Part shown: piece after piece, positions 41,463 to 50,767 of the stretch | How positions within the stretch are numbered: position 1 is the first letter of the stretch | How the letters are laid out: the number at the start of each line of letters is the position of its first letter | Assembly (NCBI GenBank): GCA_028284625.1 | Contig: JANQRH010000028.1 | Coordinates: 79,289 to 143,288, forward strand | Origin: Afifellaceae bacterium | GTDB taxonomy: Bacteria > Pseudomonadota > Alphaproteobacteria > Rhizobiales > Afifellaceae | Reading direction: 5' to 3' | Length of the DNA stretch: 64,000 bases | Notes under the pieces: generated by a model | Databases searched by the model: none | The model's input: only the letters and a program-made list of their open reading frames with translations | Told to the model about the DNA's origin: nothing | Made by a program: the position numbers and the translations under genes

Positions 41463-42407
41463 ATGCGAGTATGTCTGAAGGCAACGGCAGGCGCCGTCGC
41501 CATCCTTGCCTTATCCGCCGCAAATGCCGCCGCGCAGGATCCGGAGAGCTGCTCGCCGGTGCGTTTCTCCGACGTCGGCTGGACCGACATCACGGCGACG
41601 ACGGCCGCAACGACGACCGTGCTTGAGGCGCTCGGCTACGAGACCGACGTGAAGGTGCTGTCGGTGCCCGTCACTTATGCGTCGCTGAAGAACGGCGATA
41701 TCGATGTGTTCCTCGGCAATTGGATGCCAACCATGGAGGCCGACATTGCGCCTTATCGCGAGGACGGGTCGGTTGAGACGATCGCCACCAATCTGGAGGG
41801 CGCCAAATACACGCTCGCGGTGCCGCAGTACACGTTCGACGCTGGCCTGCAGAGCTTTCAGGACATCGCCAATTTCAAGGACCAACTCGACGGCGAGATT
41901 TACGGCATCGAGCCCGGCAATGACGGTAACCGCCTGATCCTCGACATGATCGAAGGCGACACGTTCGGGCTGGCCGGCTTCGAGCTCGTTGAATCCTCCG
42001 AGCAGGGCATGCTGGCACAGGTGCAGCGCGCCGTTGCCCGCGATCAGCATATCGTCTTCCTCGGTTGGGAGCCGCATCCCATGAACGCCAATTTCGACAT
42101 GGCGTATCTGGCCGGCGGCGACGACATCTTCGGCCCGGATTATGGCGGCGCGACCGTCTTCACCAATGTCCGCCAGGGCTATGTCGGCGAATGCCCCAAT
42201 GTCGGAAAGCTCCTCACCAATCTCGTCTTCTCGCTGCAGATGGAGAACGAGATCATGGGCGCCATTTTGAACGACGGAGCAGATCCCGGGGACGCCGCCG
42301 CGGCTTGGCTCAAGGCCAATATGGGTGTGCTCGACGGTTGGCTCGATGGGGTCACCACAGCCGGCGGCGAGCCGGGCCTCGCGGCGGTTCAGGCCGGCCT
42401 GCAGTAA
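41463..42407 (+). CDS. choX: Choline ABC transporter substrate-binding protein ChoX
   Basis: A 314-residue periplasmic choline-binding protein. The signal peptide is residues 1-~24 (TAGAVAILALSAANAAAQ). Residues known to form the choline aromatic box in rhizobial ChoX are visible: Trp and Asp in VGWTDITA, Trp in LGNWMP, Tyr in the KYTLAVPQYTF region, Asn in PGNDGNR and Trp in LGWEPHPM. Two cysteines (ESCSPV and GECPNV) match the family disulfide. GGGAGACTTCG sets the start at 41463. A strong stem-loop follows the stop codon. Confidence 0.95.
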   Translation: MRVCLKATAGAVAILALSAANAAAQDPESCSPVRFSDVGWTDITATTAATTTVLEALGYETDVKVLSVPVTYASLKNGDIDVFLGNWMPTMEADIAPYREDGSVETIATNLEGAKYTLAVPQYTFDAGLQSFQDIANFKDQLDGEIYGIEPGNDGNRLILDMIEGDTFGLAGFELVESSEQGMLAQVQRAVARDQHIVFLGWEPHPMNANFDMAYLAGGDDIFGPDYGGATVFTNVRQGYVGECPNVGKLLTNLVFSLQMENEIMGAILNDGADPGDAAAAWLKANMGVLDGWLDGVTTAGGEPGLAAVQAGLQ

Positions 42408-42412
42408 AAGCT

Positions 42413-42454
42413 GACGGGGGGCGGTGTCGTCACTCAAGGTGACGCCTCCCCGTC
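42413..42454 (+). other. Stem-loop between choX and choW
   Basis: An outer stem GACGGGG/CCCCGTC and an inner stem CGTCAC/GTGACG with a five-base loop fold the region beginning five bases after the choX stop. There is no T-run. It is the third binding-protein/permease stem-loop in this window and probably raises ChoX over ChoWV expression. Confidence 0.75.
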
Positions 42455-42472
42455 CTTCAGGGGGCGGCCCAC

Positions 42473-43330
42473 ATGGAGTGGCTGACGAATTACGACTGGC
42501 TGACGAGCTACAAGATACCCGTCGGCCGCACGGCCAAGGCCGGCGTCGATTGGCTGCAGGCGCATGGCGGGGCGGTGTTTGACGCGATCTCCGAAGGCCT
42601 GCAGGCGGGGATCGATGCGATCTTATGGGTGCTGCAAGCGCCCAATCCGCTCATCGTCATCGCAATCATCGTGGCCATTGCCTATGCGCTTCGCCGCTCG
42701 ATCCTGTTCGCGGTGCTGATCGCCGTCGGGCTCCTCTTCATCGTCAATCAGGGCTACTGGGAGGCGACGACCGAGACGCTGGCGCTTGTCGTGTCGTCGG
42801 CGCTGATCTGCATGGCGGTCGGGGTGCCTATCGGCATCGCCGCTGCGCATCGGCCAAGGCTCTACGCGGCGCTCAGGCCCATTCTCGACCTCATGCAGAC
42901 GCTGCCGAGCTTCGTCTACTTGATCCCGGCGATCGTGTTTTTCGGCATCGGCATGGTGCCCGGCCTCATCGCCACGGCGATCTTCGTGGTCCCGGCACCC
43001 ATCCGCCTGACGCATCTCGGCATCTCGACCACGCCACGCCATCTGCTCGAAGCGGCGGAAGCGTTCGGCGCGACGCGGCGGCAATTGCTGTGGAAGGTGG
43101 AGCTGCCCTTCGCCACGCCGCAGATCATGGCGGGCCTCACGCAGACCATCATGCTGTCGCTCTCCATGGTGGTGATCGCGGCACTCGTCGGCGCCGACGG
43201 GCTCGGTGTGCCTGTGGTGCGCGCCCTCAACTCGGTCAATATCGGCATGGGCTTTGAGGCGGGGCTGGTCATCGTGCTGGTGGCGATCATTCTCGACAGG
43301 CTTCTGCGCGCCCGCGAGAAGGCCGAGTGA
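42473..43330 (+). CDS. choW: Choline ABC transporter permease ChoW
   Basis: A 285-residue inner-membrane permease of the proline/glycine betaine (ProW) type. The soluble N-terminus (KAGVDWLQAHGGAVFDAISEGL) and helices such as ALVVSSALICMAVGVPIGIAAA are followed by the EAA loop (LEAAEAFGATRRQLLWKVELPFATPQIMAGL). It ends in TGATG overlapping the choV start. Pairs with ChoV for choline import. Confidence 0.94.
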   Translation: MEWLTNYDWLTSYKIPVGRTAKAGVDWLQAHGGAVFDAISEGLQAGIDAILWVLQAPNPLIVIAIIVAIAYALRRSILFAVLIAVGLLFIVNQGYWEATTETLALVVSSALICMAVGVPIGIAAAHRPRLYAALRPILDLMQTLPSFVYLIPAIVFFGIGMVPGLIATAIFVVPAPIRLTHLGISTTPRHLLEAAEAFGATRRQLLWKVELPFATPQIMAGLTQTIMLSLSMVVIAALVGADGLGVPVVRALNSVNIGMGFEAGLVIVLVAIILDRLLRAREKAE

Positions 43331-44532
43331 TGGGGTCAGCGGAGGCGGAACGACGCGAAGTCGTCGCTTTCCGCGACGTTGACATCGTCTTCGGTAGCGA
43401 TCCGGCGCGCGCCTTGCCGCTCATAGATGCCGGCAAGAGCCGCGCGGAAATCGTCGAGCAAACCGGGCAGATCGTTGGCGTCAAGCACGCGACGCTGTCG
43501 GTCTATGAAGGCGAGATTGTTGTGCTGATGGGCTTGTCGGGATCGGGCAAGTCGACGCTCATTCGCGCCGTCAACGCGCTCAACAGAATCGCGCGGGGCA
43601 GCGTAACTGTGTTTGATGGCAACGAGGACGTGGATGTCCAGACCTGCTCGGCGAACCGTCTTCGCGCGCTCCGTCGACATCGGGTCGCGATGGTGTTTCA
43701 GCAGTTCGGGCTGCTTCCCTGGCGAACGGTGAACGATAACGTCGCGCTCGGCTTGGAGCTTGACGGCATTTCGCGGCGTAAGCGTATGGAGCATGTCACC
43801 GCGCAGCTTGAGCTCGTCGGGCTTTCAGGCTGGGGCGACAAGCGCGTGCACGAGCTCTCCGGCGGCATGCAGCAGCGCGTGGGGCTCGCCCGTGCGTTTG
43901 CGACCGAGGCGCCGATCTTGTTGATGGACGAGCCGTTTTCCGCGCTCGATCCGCTTATTCGTGTGCGCCTGCAAGACGAGCTGCTGGAGCTGCAGCGTAA
44001 GCTCAACCGCACCATCATTTTCGTCAGCCACGATCTTGATGAGGCGCTGAAGATCGGCTCGCGCATCGCCATCATGGAGGGTGGAGAGATCGTGCAGGTC
44101 GGCACGCCGCAGGACATCGTGCTCAGCCCGTCGAGCGATTATGTGCGTGATTTCGTGGCGCATATGAATCCGCTCAACGTGCTGCGCGCGCAGGAAGTCA
44201 TGACGCCGATCAAATCGTTTCCGCGCGCCGGCACAAATGGCGCGCTGCAGGTCGATGACGAGCTGACGCTGACGCTTGACGGCGAGGTGTGGCGCGACGA
44301 TGCGCCGGTCTATGTCGTTTCGCTGGAGCGGCTGGAGGCGGCGCCGCGGCGGGCCTGTATCGCCGTTGACGGCGAGACGCCGCTGAGAGCGCTCATCGAC
44401 GCGCGCCTCAGGCATACCGGGCCGTTCCTGGTCCACCAGGATGGCATGGTGGGCGGGCTGATCCGCGATGAGGACCTGTTTCGCTGCCTCACCAATCAGC
44501 GCTCTGCGGAGGCGTCGGCTGCATCGGGCTGA
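43330..44532 (+). CDS. choV: Choline ABC transporter ATP-binding protein ChoV
   Basis: A 400-residue ATPase of the ProV/ChoV family. Walker [14 protein letters not shown]-loop [13 protein letters not shown], signature [16 protein letters not shown], Walker [15 protein letters not shown] and H-loop VSHDLDEAL are intact. The C-terminal ~120 residues form a regulatory region typical of osmoprotectant ATPases, though a clear pair of CBS domains is not obvious. ATG 43330 overlaps the choW stop; a GTG one codon earlier is an alternative. Confidence 0.94.
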   Translation: MGSAEAERREVVAFRDVDIVFGSDPARALPLIDAGKSRAEIVEQTGQIVGVKHATLSVYEGEIVVLMGLSGSGKSTLIRAVNALNRIARGSVTVFDGNEDVDVQTCSANRLRALRRHRVAMVFQQFGLLPWRTVNDNVALGLELDGISRRKRMEHVTAQLELVGLSGWGDKRVHELSGGMQQRVGLARAFATEAPILLMDEPFSALDPLIRVRLQDELLELQRKLNRTIIFVSHDLDEALKIGSRIAIMEGGEIVQVGTPQDIVLSPSSDYVRDFVAHMNPLNVLRAQEVMTPIKSFPRAGTNGALQVDDELTLTLDGEVWRDDAPVYVVSLERLEAAPRRACIAVDGETPLRALIDARLRHTGPFLVHQDGMVGGLIRDEDLFRCLTNQRSAEASAASG

Positions 44533-44555
44533 GACGAGAATCACGCGCCTTGGCA

Positions 44556-44585
44556 TTGACATAGGCGGTCAGGCACACCTAAGTG
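44556..44585 (+). promoter_or_regulatory. Possible rpmJ promoter
   Basis: TTGACA and TAAGTG hexamers with an 18-base spacer lie about 50 bases upstream of the rpmJ start, after the choV stop. The -35 is consensus; the -10 is poor. Confidence 0.45.
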
Positions 44586-44635
44586 CGGCGCGACATTTTT
44601 GGCGCGCGATTTCTCGGCGCGCAGGACGGTATCGG

Positions 44636-44761
44636 ATGAAGATCAGAAATTCCCTCAGGTCGCTGAAGAAGCGGCACCGCGAAAACCGCGTTGTGCGGCG
44701 TAAGGGGCGTGTCTACGTCATCAACAAGTCGCAGAAGCGCTTCAAGGCACGTCAGGGCTGA
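44636..44761 (+). CDS. rpmJ: 50S ribosomal protein L36 (cysteine-free type)
   Basis: A 41-residue, strongly basic protein, [17 protein letters not shown] onward, ending in [11 protein letters not shown]. It is ribosomal protein L36 of the form without the zinc-binding cysteines (C-minus, YkgO-like), which is usual in alphaproteobacteria. The track ORF starts far upstream; length and homology fix ATG 44636. It stands alone, away from ribosomal operons, as is common for this gene in the group. Confidence 0.95.
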   Translation: MKIRNSLRSLKKRHRENRVVRRKGRVYVINKSQKRFKARQG

Positions 44762-44848
44762 GCGGCGGCGCACACGCGCAGGCCCAAGCCACAAAAACCC
44801 AAGCGAACGTGTTTTGACCGCGCGGCCGGCGCGCATTAGCGTTCGGGC

Positions 44849-45436
44849 ATGATCCGTTTCGTCGCGATTCTCGCGCTTTCATTAACGATGGCCGTGGCCG
44901 AGGTGCGGGCCGAGGTTGAAGCCGATCCGGACATTCTCACGCCGCGCGCGATCGGCGAGTTGTCGCTCGATGCGCTGTTTGAGAGGCTGCCGGAGAACGC
45001 CGATACGCACACCGGCAAACGGATCGAGCGCGAAATCCTCAGCCGCTTCAACACGTCCGGGAGCGCCACGGCCGATCTGCTTCTGGCCTGGGCAACGGAA
45101 GCGACCGATGAGAAGAAATATACTGAGGCGCTCGATCTGCTCGATCAGATCATTGTGCTGAAGCCCGATTTCGCCGAGGCCTGGAACAAGCGCGCGACCG
45201 TCTATTATCTGCTTGACGATTACGGCGCCTCGCTTGCGGATATTCGCGAGACGTTGGCGCTTGAGCCGCGCCATTTCGGCGCCCTGTCGGGGCTCGGCGT
45301 CATCCTCCAAGCGCTCGACCGCGACGCGGAGGCGATTGCCGTCTTTCGGCGGACGCTGAAGATCAATCCGCAGCTGAAGAAGATCCAGGAATCACTGGAG
45401 CGGCTGGAGAAGAAGGCCACCGCCCGCGAGATTTGA
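44849..45436 (+). CDS. Secreted/periplasmic tetratricopeptide-repeat protein
   Basis: A 195-residue protein with a signal peptide (residues 1-~23, VAILALSLTMAVAEVRA) and two to three TPR units: EKKYTEALDLLDQIIVLKPDFAEAWNKRATVYYLLDDY, ASLADIRETLALEPRHFGALSGLGVILQALDRD and AEAIAVFRRTLKINP. TPR proteins are protein-interaction scaffolds. Its partner is not evident from the neighbours (rpmJ, convergent pyk). Confidence 0.88.
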   Translation: MIRFVAILALSLTMAVAEVRAEVEADPDILTPRAIGELSLDALFERLPENADTHTGKRIEREILSRFNTSGSATADLLLAWATEATDEKKYTEALDLLDQIIVLKPDFAEAWNKRATVYYLLDDYGASLADIRETLALEPRHFGALSGLGVILQALDRDAEAIAVFRRTLKINPQLKKIQESLERLEKKATAREI

Positions 45437-45460
45437 GCGCGCGGTCTGAAGCCGACCTCG

Positions 45461-46897
45461 CTAAATCCCTGATTTGCCGTCCGGCCCGATGAACGCGACG
45501 CGCAGAAGGTTGGTGGCGCCCGGCGTTCCGAAGGGCACGCCCGCTGTGATGATGACGCGCTGGCCGGGCGTGGCGAAGCCCTCATTGTAGGCGATTGCGC
45601 AGGCACGATTGACCATCTCGTCAATGTCGCGGGCGTCCTCGGTGACCACGCAATGCAGCCCCCAGATCACCGACAACCGCCGTGCCGTTCGGCGCACCGG
45701 CGACAGCGCGATGACCGGGACGCCCGGTCGCTCACGCGATGCGCGGATGCCGGTGGAGCCCGATGATGTGTAGCTGACGATCGCCGCAAGCCCTAACGCC
45801 TCGGCGATCTGGCGGGCGGCGGAGGTGATGGTGTCGGCGCCGGTTGTTTCTGGTTCCGGCCGCTGGGCCTGCAGGATGGACGTAAAGACCCGGTCCTGCT
45901 CCACCGCCTCGGCTATGCGGCTCATGGTTTCCACCGCTTCGACCGGATATTCGCCGGCCGCCGATTCCGCCGACAGCATCACGGCATCGGCGCCCTCAAA
46001 GACCGCCGTTGCGACGTCGGAGACTTCAGCGCGGGTGGGAACGGGGGCAGTGATCATGCTTTCCAGCATTTGCGTCGCCACAACGACCGGCTTACCGGCG
46101 CGCCGGCCGAGACGCGTGATCTGCTTTTGAACGCCGGGCACCGACTCAAGCGGCATTTCCACCCCGAGATCGCCGCGCGCGACCATGATGCCGTCGGAAA
46201 TGTCGATGATCTCGCTCAGCCGTTGGAGAGCCTGCGGTTTCTCGATCTTCGACATCACGCCGGCGCGGCCCTGGACGATCTTGCGCGCCTCCGCCACGTC
46301 ATCCGGCCGTTGGATGAACGACAGCGCCACCCAGTCGACCTCAGCCGCCAGAACGGCATCGAGGTCGCTGCGATCCTTGGGCGTCAACGCGCCGGAACGC
46401 AGCGTCGTGTCGGGCAGGCTCACGCCTTTCCGATCGGAGAGCTTCCGTCCTTGAATCACTTCCGTCACGGCACGGTCGGATTCCGACTCCTTGACGCGAA
46501 GCCGCACGCGGCCGTCGTCGAGAAGGATCGTGTGGCCGTTCTCCAGCGCTTCGAAAATCTCCGGATGGGGAAGGCAGACCCGCTGGTCGTTGCCTGGCCG
46601 ATCGTCGCAGTCGAGGGTAAAGCTTTGCCCGCGCTCCAACTCAACGGTGCCGCCGGCAAAGGCGCCGACTCTCAGCTTCGGCCCTTGCAGGTCGGCGAGG
46701 ATGCCGAGCGGCCTATTGAACTTCGTCTCCACGTGTCGGATTGCCGAAACCAGGTCGCGCATGGCGTCCTGCGACGTATGGCTCATGTTGATGCGAAAGA
46801 TGTCCGCACCAGCGTCAAAGAGCTTCTCGATTGTTTCGGCTGTGTTTGATGAGGGTCCGAGCGTGGCGAGAATCTTGGTTTTTCGCCGCCGTCTCAT
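45461..46897 (-). CDS. pyk: Pyruvate kinase
   Basis: A 478-residue pyruvate kinase, converting phosphoenolpyruvate and ADP to pyruvate and ATP. Visible: KILATLGPSS N-terminus, RINMSHTS (substrate Arg), GILADLQGPKLRVG, MSKIEKPQAL (catalytic Lys), MVARGDLGVEMPLESVPGVQKQI and ATQMLESMITAPVPTRAEVSDVATAVFEGADAVMLSAESAAG (the classic signature). It overlaps the DUF1036 gene by four bases on the minus strand, a conserved alphaproteobacterial pairing. Confidence 0.97.
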   Translation of the reverse strand: MRRRRKTKILATLGPSSNTAETIEKLFDAGADIFRINMSHTSQDAMRDLVSAIRHVETKFNRPLGILADLQGPKLRVGAFAGGTVELERGQSFTLDCDDRPGNDQRVCLPHPEIFEALENGHTILLDDGRVRLRVKESESDRAVTEVIQGRKLSDRKGVSLPDTTLRSGALTPKDRSDLDAVLAAEVDWVALSFIQRPDDVAEARKIVQGRAGVMSKIEKPQALQRLSEIIDISDGIMVARGDLGVEMPLESVPGVQKQITRLGRRAGKPVVVATQMLESMITAPVPTRAEVSDVATAVFEGADAVMLSAESAAGEYPVEAVETMSRIAEAVEQDRVFTSILQAQRPEPETTGADTITSAARQIAEALGLAAIVSYTSSGSTGIRASRERPGVPVIALSPVRRTARRLSVIWGLHCVVTEDARDIDEMVNRACAIAYNEGFATPGQRVIITAGVPFGTPGATNLLRVAFIGPDGKSGI

Positions 46898-47340
46898 CGG
46901 CCTCCAATTCCCCGGCTGGTCGGCTCGGTGAGTTGAACGGTCCAGCTTTCCTGAGTTCCGGTGTCCACCTCATAAAACCCGGTCCGTTGGAAACCGCGGG
47001 CAACGCAATCGGTCACGCCTTCAATGGTGAATTCTTTCTCCCGGGTGCACAGGAAAGCTGAGCTGCCGCCCCATTCGCCGCCTTGGTCATAGTCGACGGC
47101 ATACATGTAGTAGTATCGGCCGGAGAGGGGGCCTGCGAGGATCGTCGCGCAATTTTCGGATTCGATGGTCCACCAGCCTTCGGTGGTCCAGTCGCGGTCG
47201 GCCTTGTAGCCTATGGCGATCCCGACGCGGCTGTTGGTTTTATTGCAGACTCGAAAATCTGCCGCGGCGGCACTCACAAATACGTAGGAAAAAACGGCGC
47301 TCAGGAGTACGAGAAGCGTGCTCCGGCGGAGAAGCCACAT
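46894..47340 (-). CDS. DUF1036 family secreted protein
   Basis: A 148-residue exported protein of the DUF1036 family. A signal peptide (LLRRSTLLVLLSAVFSYVFVSAAAA) is followed by the domain start DFRVCNKTNSRVGIAIGYKADRDWTTEGWWTI; four cysteines (VCNK, ENCATI, FLCTRE, TDCVAR) suggest two disulfides. The internal ATG at 47340 is chosen because the signal peptide begins there. It is upstream of and overlaps pyk; the family regularly neighbours pyk in alphaproteobacteria but has no known function. Confidence 0.9.
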   Translation of the reverse strand: MWLLRRSTLLVLLSAVFSYVFVSAAAADFRVCNKTNSRVGIAIGYKADRDWTTEGWWTIESENCATILAGPLSGRYYYMYAVDYDQGGEWGGSSAFLCTREKEFTIEGVTDCVARGFQRTGFYEVDTGTQESWTVQLTEPTSRGIGGR

Positions 47341-47380
47341 AGCCCCACCCTTCTCCGTTGGGCCCATACCTACCAGGCAG

Positions 47381-48688
47381 TTAATTGTATTGCCCATCGA
47401 TATTTCGGTTGTCAACGACGACACAGCGGAAGTCGTTGACATTTGTGCCCGTCGGACCGGTCACCAGAAGGTCGCCGGTCCGCTCAAAGAATCGCGTAGC
47501 ATCATTTGTTTTCAAGAAGTTGGCGGCAATGAGGCCTTTTCCTTGAGCCTTCGTTAACGACGTGGCGTCGGCAAAGGCGCCGGCCGGATCCGTGGGGTTT
47601 CCGCCGCCGCCGTCGGTGCCGTCGGTGTCGGCGGCAAGCACCGTGAGGCCTCGCCCGTCGGCCGCCGATGAGACGAAACCGAGAACATATTCCTGATTTG
47701 GCCCGCCGCGGCCCTTTCCCGTCACGGTGACGGTCAGTTCGCCGCCGGAAAGCAGGATTGTCGGCCGGTCCTCTTGAAGCCGCTCCAGCGCCAGGCGCGC
47801 GTGGGCTGCGCCGATTTCGCGGGCTTCGCCTTCCACGGCGTCACCGAGCATCTCCACGTTGAATCCGGCGGCACGGCCGATCGCCGCCGCTTCAATGAGC
47901 GAATCGGCGGGGCGGGCGATGACGCGCATCTCTGCCCTGTCGAAGACCGGGTCGCCGGGCTTGGGCGTCTCGCCGGCGGGTCCGGTCAGGACGGTTCTCA
48001 CCGTCGATGGGATGGCAATGTCCCACTTCTCCAGCACCGCAAGGGCGTCGGCCGCATTGGTCGGGTCTGGCACGGTCGGGCCGGATGCGATCAGCGAAGG
48101 ATCGTCGCCGGGCACGTCGGAAATCGCAAGGGACAGCGAGGGTGCGGGATGGAGACGGGCGGCCAGACGTCCGCCTTTGATGCGCGACAGATGCTTGCGC
48201 ACAGCATTGATGTCGGAGATCGGCGCGCCGGAGGCGAGCAGCGCCTTGGTGAGTGCCTGCTTGTCGTCGATGCTCAGACCCTCGGCCGGCGCCGCCCAGT
48301 TGGCCGAACCGCCGCCGGAGATGAGGATCAACGCCAAGTCTTGCGCGCCTGCGGCGCCCGCGAGTTCAAGCACCTCGGCGGTGCCGTTCAGACCGGCGGC
48401 ATCCGGCACGGGGTGACCGGCCTCCACGCAGCGGATCTGCTGCAGCGGCCGGCCATAGCCGCGGCGGGTGACGCAGATGCCCACCAGCCGCTCCGCATCG
48501 ATCAAGCCGCCGCCGAGATAGTGCTGCTCGCAAATCTCGGCCATGTGCGCGCCCGACTTGCCACAAGCGAGCACGATCAGGCGGCCGCGCTCCGGTGGCG
48601 CGGGGAGATGCGGCGGCAGGCATATTGCCGGCTGCGCGCGCGCCACGGCGGCGTCGAACATTGCCCGGCAGAGTTCGCGCGGCGTCAT
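47381..48688 (-). CDS. Glycerate 2-kinase (MOFRL/GckA-TtuD family)
   Basis: A 435-residue glycerate 2-kinase of the DUF4147/MOFRL family, phosphorylating D-glycerate to 2-phosphoglycerate in serine-cycle, tartrate or glyoxylate metabolism. Motifs: VLACGKSGAHMAEICEQ, LALILISGGGSANWAAPAEGLS, DKQALTKALLASGAPISDINAVRKHLSRIKGGRLA and, in the C-terminal MOFRL domain, LLSGGELTVTVTGKGRGGPNQEYVL and DTDGTDGGGG. The track ORF starts upstream; ATG 48688 overlaps the EamA stop (ATGA). It feeds 2-phosphoglycerate towards pyruvate kinase, encoded nearby. Confidence 0.93.
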   Translation of the reverse strand: MTPRELCRAMFDAAVARAQPAICLPPHLPAPPERGRLIVLACGKSGAHMAEICEQHYLGGGLIDAERLVGICVTRRGYGRPLQQIRCVEAGHPVPDAAGLNGTAEVLELAGAAGAQDLALILISGGGSANWAAPAEGLSIDDKQALTKALLASGAPISDINAVRKHLSRIKGGRLAARLHPAPSLSLAISDVPGDDPSLIASGPTVPDPTNAADALAVLEKWDIAIPSTVRTVLTGPAGETPKPGDPVFDRAEMRVIARPADSLIEAAAIGRAAGFNVEMLGDAVEGEAREIGAAHARLALERLQEDRPTILLSGGELTVTVTGKGRGGPNQEYVLGFVSSAADGRGLTVLAADTDGTDGGGGNPTDPAGAFADATSLTKAQGKGLIAANFLKTNDATRFFERTGDLLVTGPTGTNVNDFRCVVVDNRNIDGQYN

Positions 48689-49611
48689 GCCGGCTGCCGC
48701 TTCTTGCTGCGCGGGCGCGCGACCCAGATGCCGGCGAAGATGGCGATTGCGCCGAGAAGCTGAATGGCGCCCACGTTTTCTCCCAGGATGATCCAACCGA
48801 AGAATGCTGCTGCGATCGCCTCAAGGAAGATCACGAGCGAAGAGAAGGCGGCGGGTAGGTGGCCGAGCGCGAAAGCGAGTAGGCCTTGGCCGCCGGCATG
48901 GCTGATCAGCGCCAGTGCAACGAGCGCGGCGACGCCGAACAATGTCAGCGGCCACATCATGTCTTCAAGCAAAAGCGCTTGCACGCCGAGGACAACAGCA
49001 GTCACCAGGGTCGACAGGAACAGCGTCTGCCCGGTGCCGTAGGCGCGGCGCGCGCGGCGTATCGCCAGCACATAGGCGCCGAAGAAGAAGGACGTCACCA
49101 AGCCATAGAAATCGCCGTGGAGGTTCTCCGGCCGCACCGACCATGTGTCGCCGATCAGCGCCGCCGCGCCGATCAGGCAAAGCGCCAGCCCGGCGAACAC
49201 CTTGCGCTCCACCGGCTCGCCGAGAAAAAGGCCGGAGCCGAGCACGACCCAGACCGGCATCAAGGTGGCGAGGAATGTCGCGTTGGCGACCGATGTGTGG
49301 ACGATCGCAAGGTGCCAGAACGTCAGGTCACCGGCGAAAAACAGTCCGGCAACGACAATCGACAGCCGTGCGGACCGATCGGCAGGGACGGATGGCGTTT
49401 GGCGGCGCGGCCGTTCCAGCTCCGCCCAAATCCAAAGCGCCGGCAATGCCAGCGCCACGCGCCAAAAGGCGCTGGTGAACGGTCCGACCTCAGCGAAGCG
49501 CACGAAGATCGGCGAGATGCCCATGGCCAGCGCACCGCAGACGAGCGCAACGAACGCGGCGGGTGCAAAATCGACGGCGGAGGCGGGAAGACGGGAGGAC
49601 GGCGAGGCCAT
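48685..49611 (-). CDS. EamA-family (DMT) transporter
   Basis: A 308-residue membrane protein with ten predicted helices and two EamA repeats (residues ~15-150 and ~160-295). Characteristic segments are LAMGISPIFVRFAEVGPFTSAFWRVALALPALW and SLVIFLEAIAAAFFGWIILGENVGAIQLLGA. It is translationally coupled to the glycerate kinase, so it might export or import a related acid, but DMT substrates cannot be predicted from sequence alone. Confidence 0.9.
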   Translation of the reverse strand: MASPSSRLPASAVDFAPAAFVALVCGALAMGISPIFVRFAEVGPFTSAFWRVALALPALWIWAELERPRRQTPSVPADRSARLSIVVAGLFFAGDLTFWHLAIVHTSVANATFLATLMPVWVVLGSGLFLGEPVERKVFAGLALCLIGAAALIGDTWSVRPENLHGDFYGLVTSFFFGAYVLAIRRARRAYGTGQTLFLSTLVTAVVLGVQALLLEDMMWPLTLFGVAALVALALISHAGGQGLLAFALGHLPAAFSSLVIFLEAIAAAFFGWIILGENVGAIQLLGAIAIFAGIWVARPRSKKRQPA

Positions 49612-49731
49612 GCGGCAATGACACGAACAGGGGAGGCGGCAGCTTTTATCATAGCGAAGCGACGCCGCGCGACGCCAGGCGCATCGAGCGCGTCGCTTTT
49701 TGCTTGTCAGGACGTTCGGTCTATGCCGACC

Positions 49732-50628
49732 TTAGATTTGATCCAGCGCCAGCCGCGTCACCTCGGCCTTCGGGCCGCCCGGCCTGACATCGTCGGTCAC
49801 GGTGATCGCCAGCGATCCATTGCCGGAATTGCGGATGACCATCGTCGCCTTGGTGTCGCCGTTGACGGGCTTCGGCCAGGTGATGGTCAGCACGACGGAA
49901 TCGCCGCGGCGCTTGCCCCACAGCTTGGCCGGGCCGACGCGTGAGCCGATATAGGTGCCAGTATAGGCATTGGACGACGGGTCGAAGCGGATGTTGGCTT
50001 CCACCGCTCGGGAGATAAACGACACGCCGCACTTGCCGGTGATGGCGATGCCGCTGTTGGACGGCTTGCCTGTCAGCTTGCAGTTTACGCGGTTGGCGCG
50101 CGCCTCCGCGTTGCGTTTCACTTCGCCTGAGCCTTCGAACGACCCAGCGAAGCGTTTGAAGTAATCCGTCTCAAGCGTTTCGCGCGGAATGCTGCCGGTG
50201 ATGATCGCGCGCTCCGGCCGAGGCTTGGGCAGTCGCGCGAGCTGCAAGGGCTGGGCGGCAAAGACCCGCCCGATTATCCCGGCTGCGGGATTGGCGGGGC
50301 GGCCCGGCTGAAACGCCGCCACGCCCGCCTCCACCTGACGATAAGCCAGGGCGGGGAAGCCGGTGCCCTGCACCATTGCGCGGTGCTCCTCGGCGCGGCG
50401 CGTGAGGTCTGCCGGCGGCTCGGCCGGGTTGCGCAGGACGAGGTCGAAAACCGACTGGATGCGATCGGTGATGGCGCCGTCGTTCTGCGCCGCGGCCGGC
50501 GAAGCGACCAACAACAAACTCGCCGTCACAAGGGCCATTGCGGTAGGGCTGCGGCGTTCCGGCCGCGGGGTCGATAGGGTACGCGCCACGCAAGCTGCCT
50601 TTCGTCTACGCCGGTTCAAGCAACTCAT
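49732..50628 (-). CDS. Putative exported protein of unknown function
   Basis: A 298-residue protein with a signal peptide around residues 31-48 (MALVTASLLLVASPAAAQ); a start at Met31 would place it at the N-terminus, though no ribosome-binding site decides this. The middle is proline-rich and low in complexity; the C-terminal half (from about residue 155) is beta-rich, with VNCKLTGKPSNSGIAITGKCGVSFISRAVEANIRFD and two cysteines that could pair. It resembles hypothetical proteins common in Hyphomicrobiales. Divergent from the N-formylglutamate amidohydrolase gene; function unknown. Confidence 0.75.
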   Translation of the reverse strand: MSCLNRRRRKAACVARTLSTPRPERRSPTAMALVTASLLLVASPAAAQNDGAITDRIQSVFDLVLRNPAEPPADLTRRAEEHRAMVQGTGFPALAYRQVEAGVAAFQPGRPANPAAGIIGRVFAAQPLQLARLPKPRPERAIITGSIPRETLETDYFKRFAGSFEGSGEVKRNAEARANRVNCKLTGKPSNSGIAITGKCGVSFISRAVEANIRFDPSSNAYTGTYIGSRVGPAKLWGKRRGDSVVLTITWPKPVNGDTKATMVIRNSGNGSLAITVTDDVRPGGPKAEVTRLALDQI

Positions 50629-50767
50629 CGTTCACCATAGTCGTTACGATTTGGACAAAATACGGCAAAGGGGGCGCTTTCTTGGCACTGGAAGGCGAGG
50701 GCGCCAGCGCTTATCATGTCGTCAATGGCTCGTTACGGGCCGTTTCTCTTGTCTTTTTGGGGCTTGA

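Noticed and set aside
48886-49944. 352-aa plus-strand ORF
   Set aside because: Antisense to the EamA transporter; charged repetitive composition and no domain.
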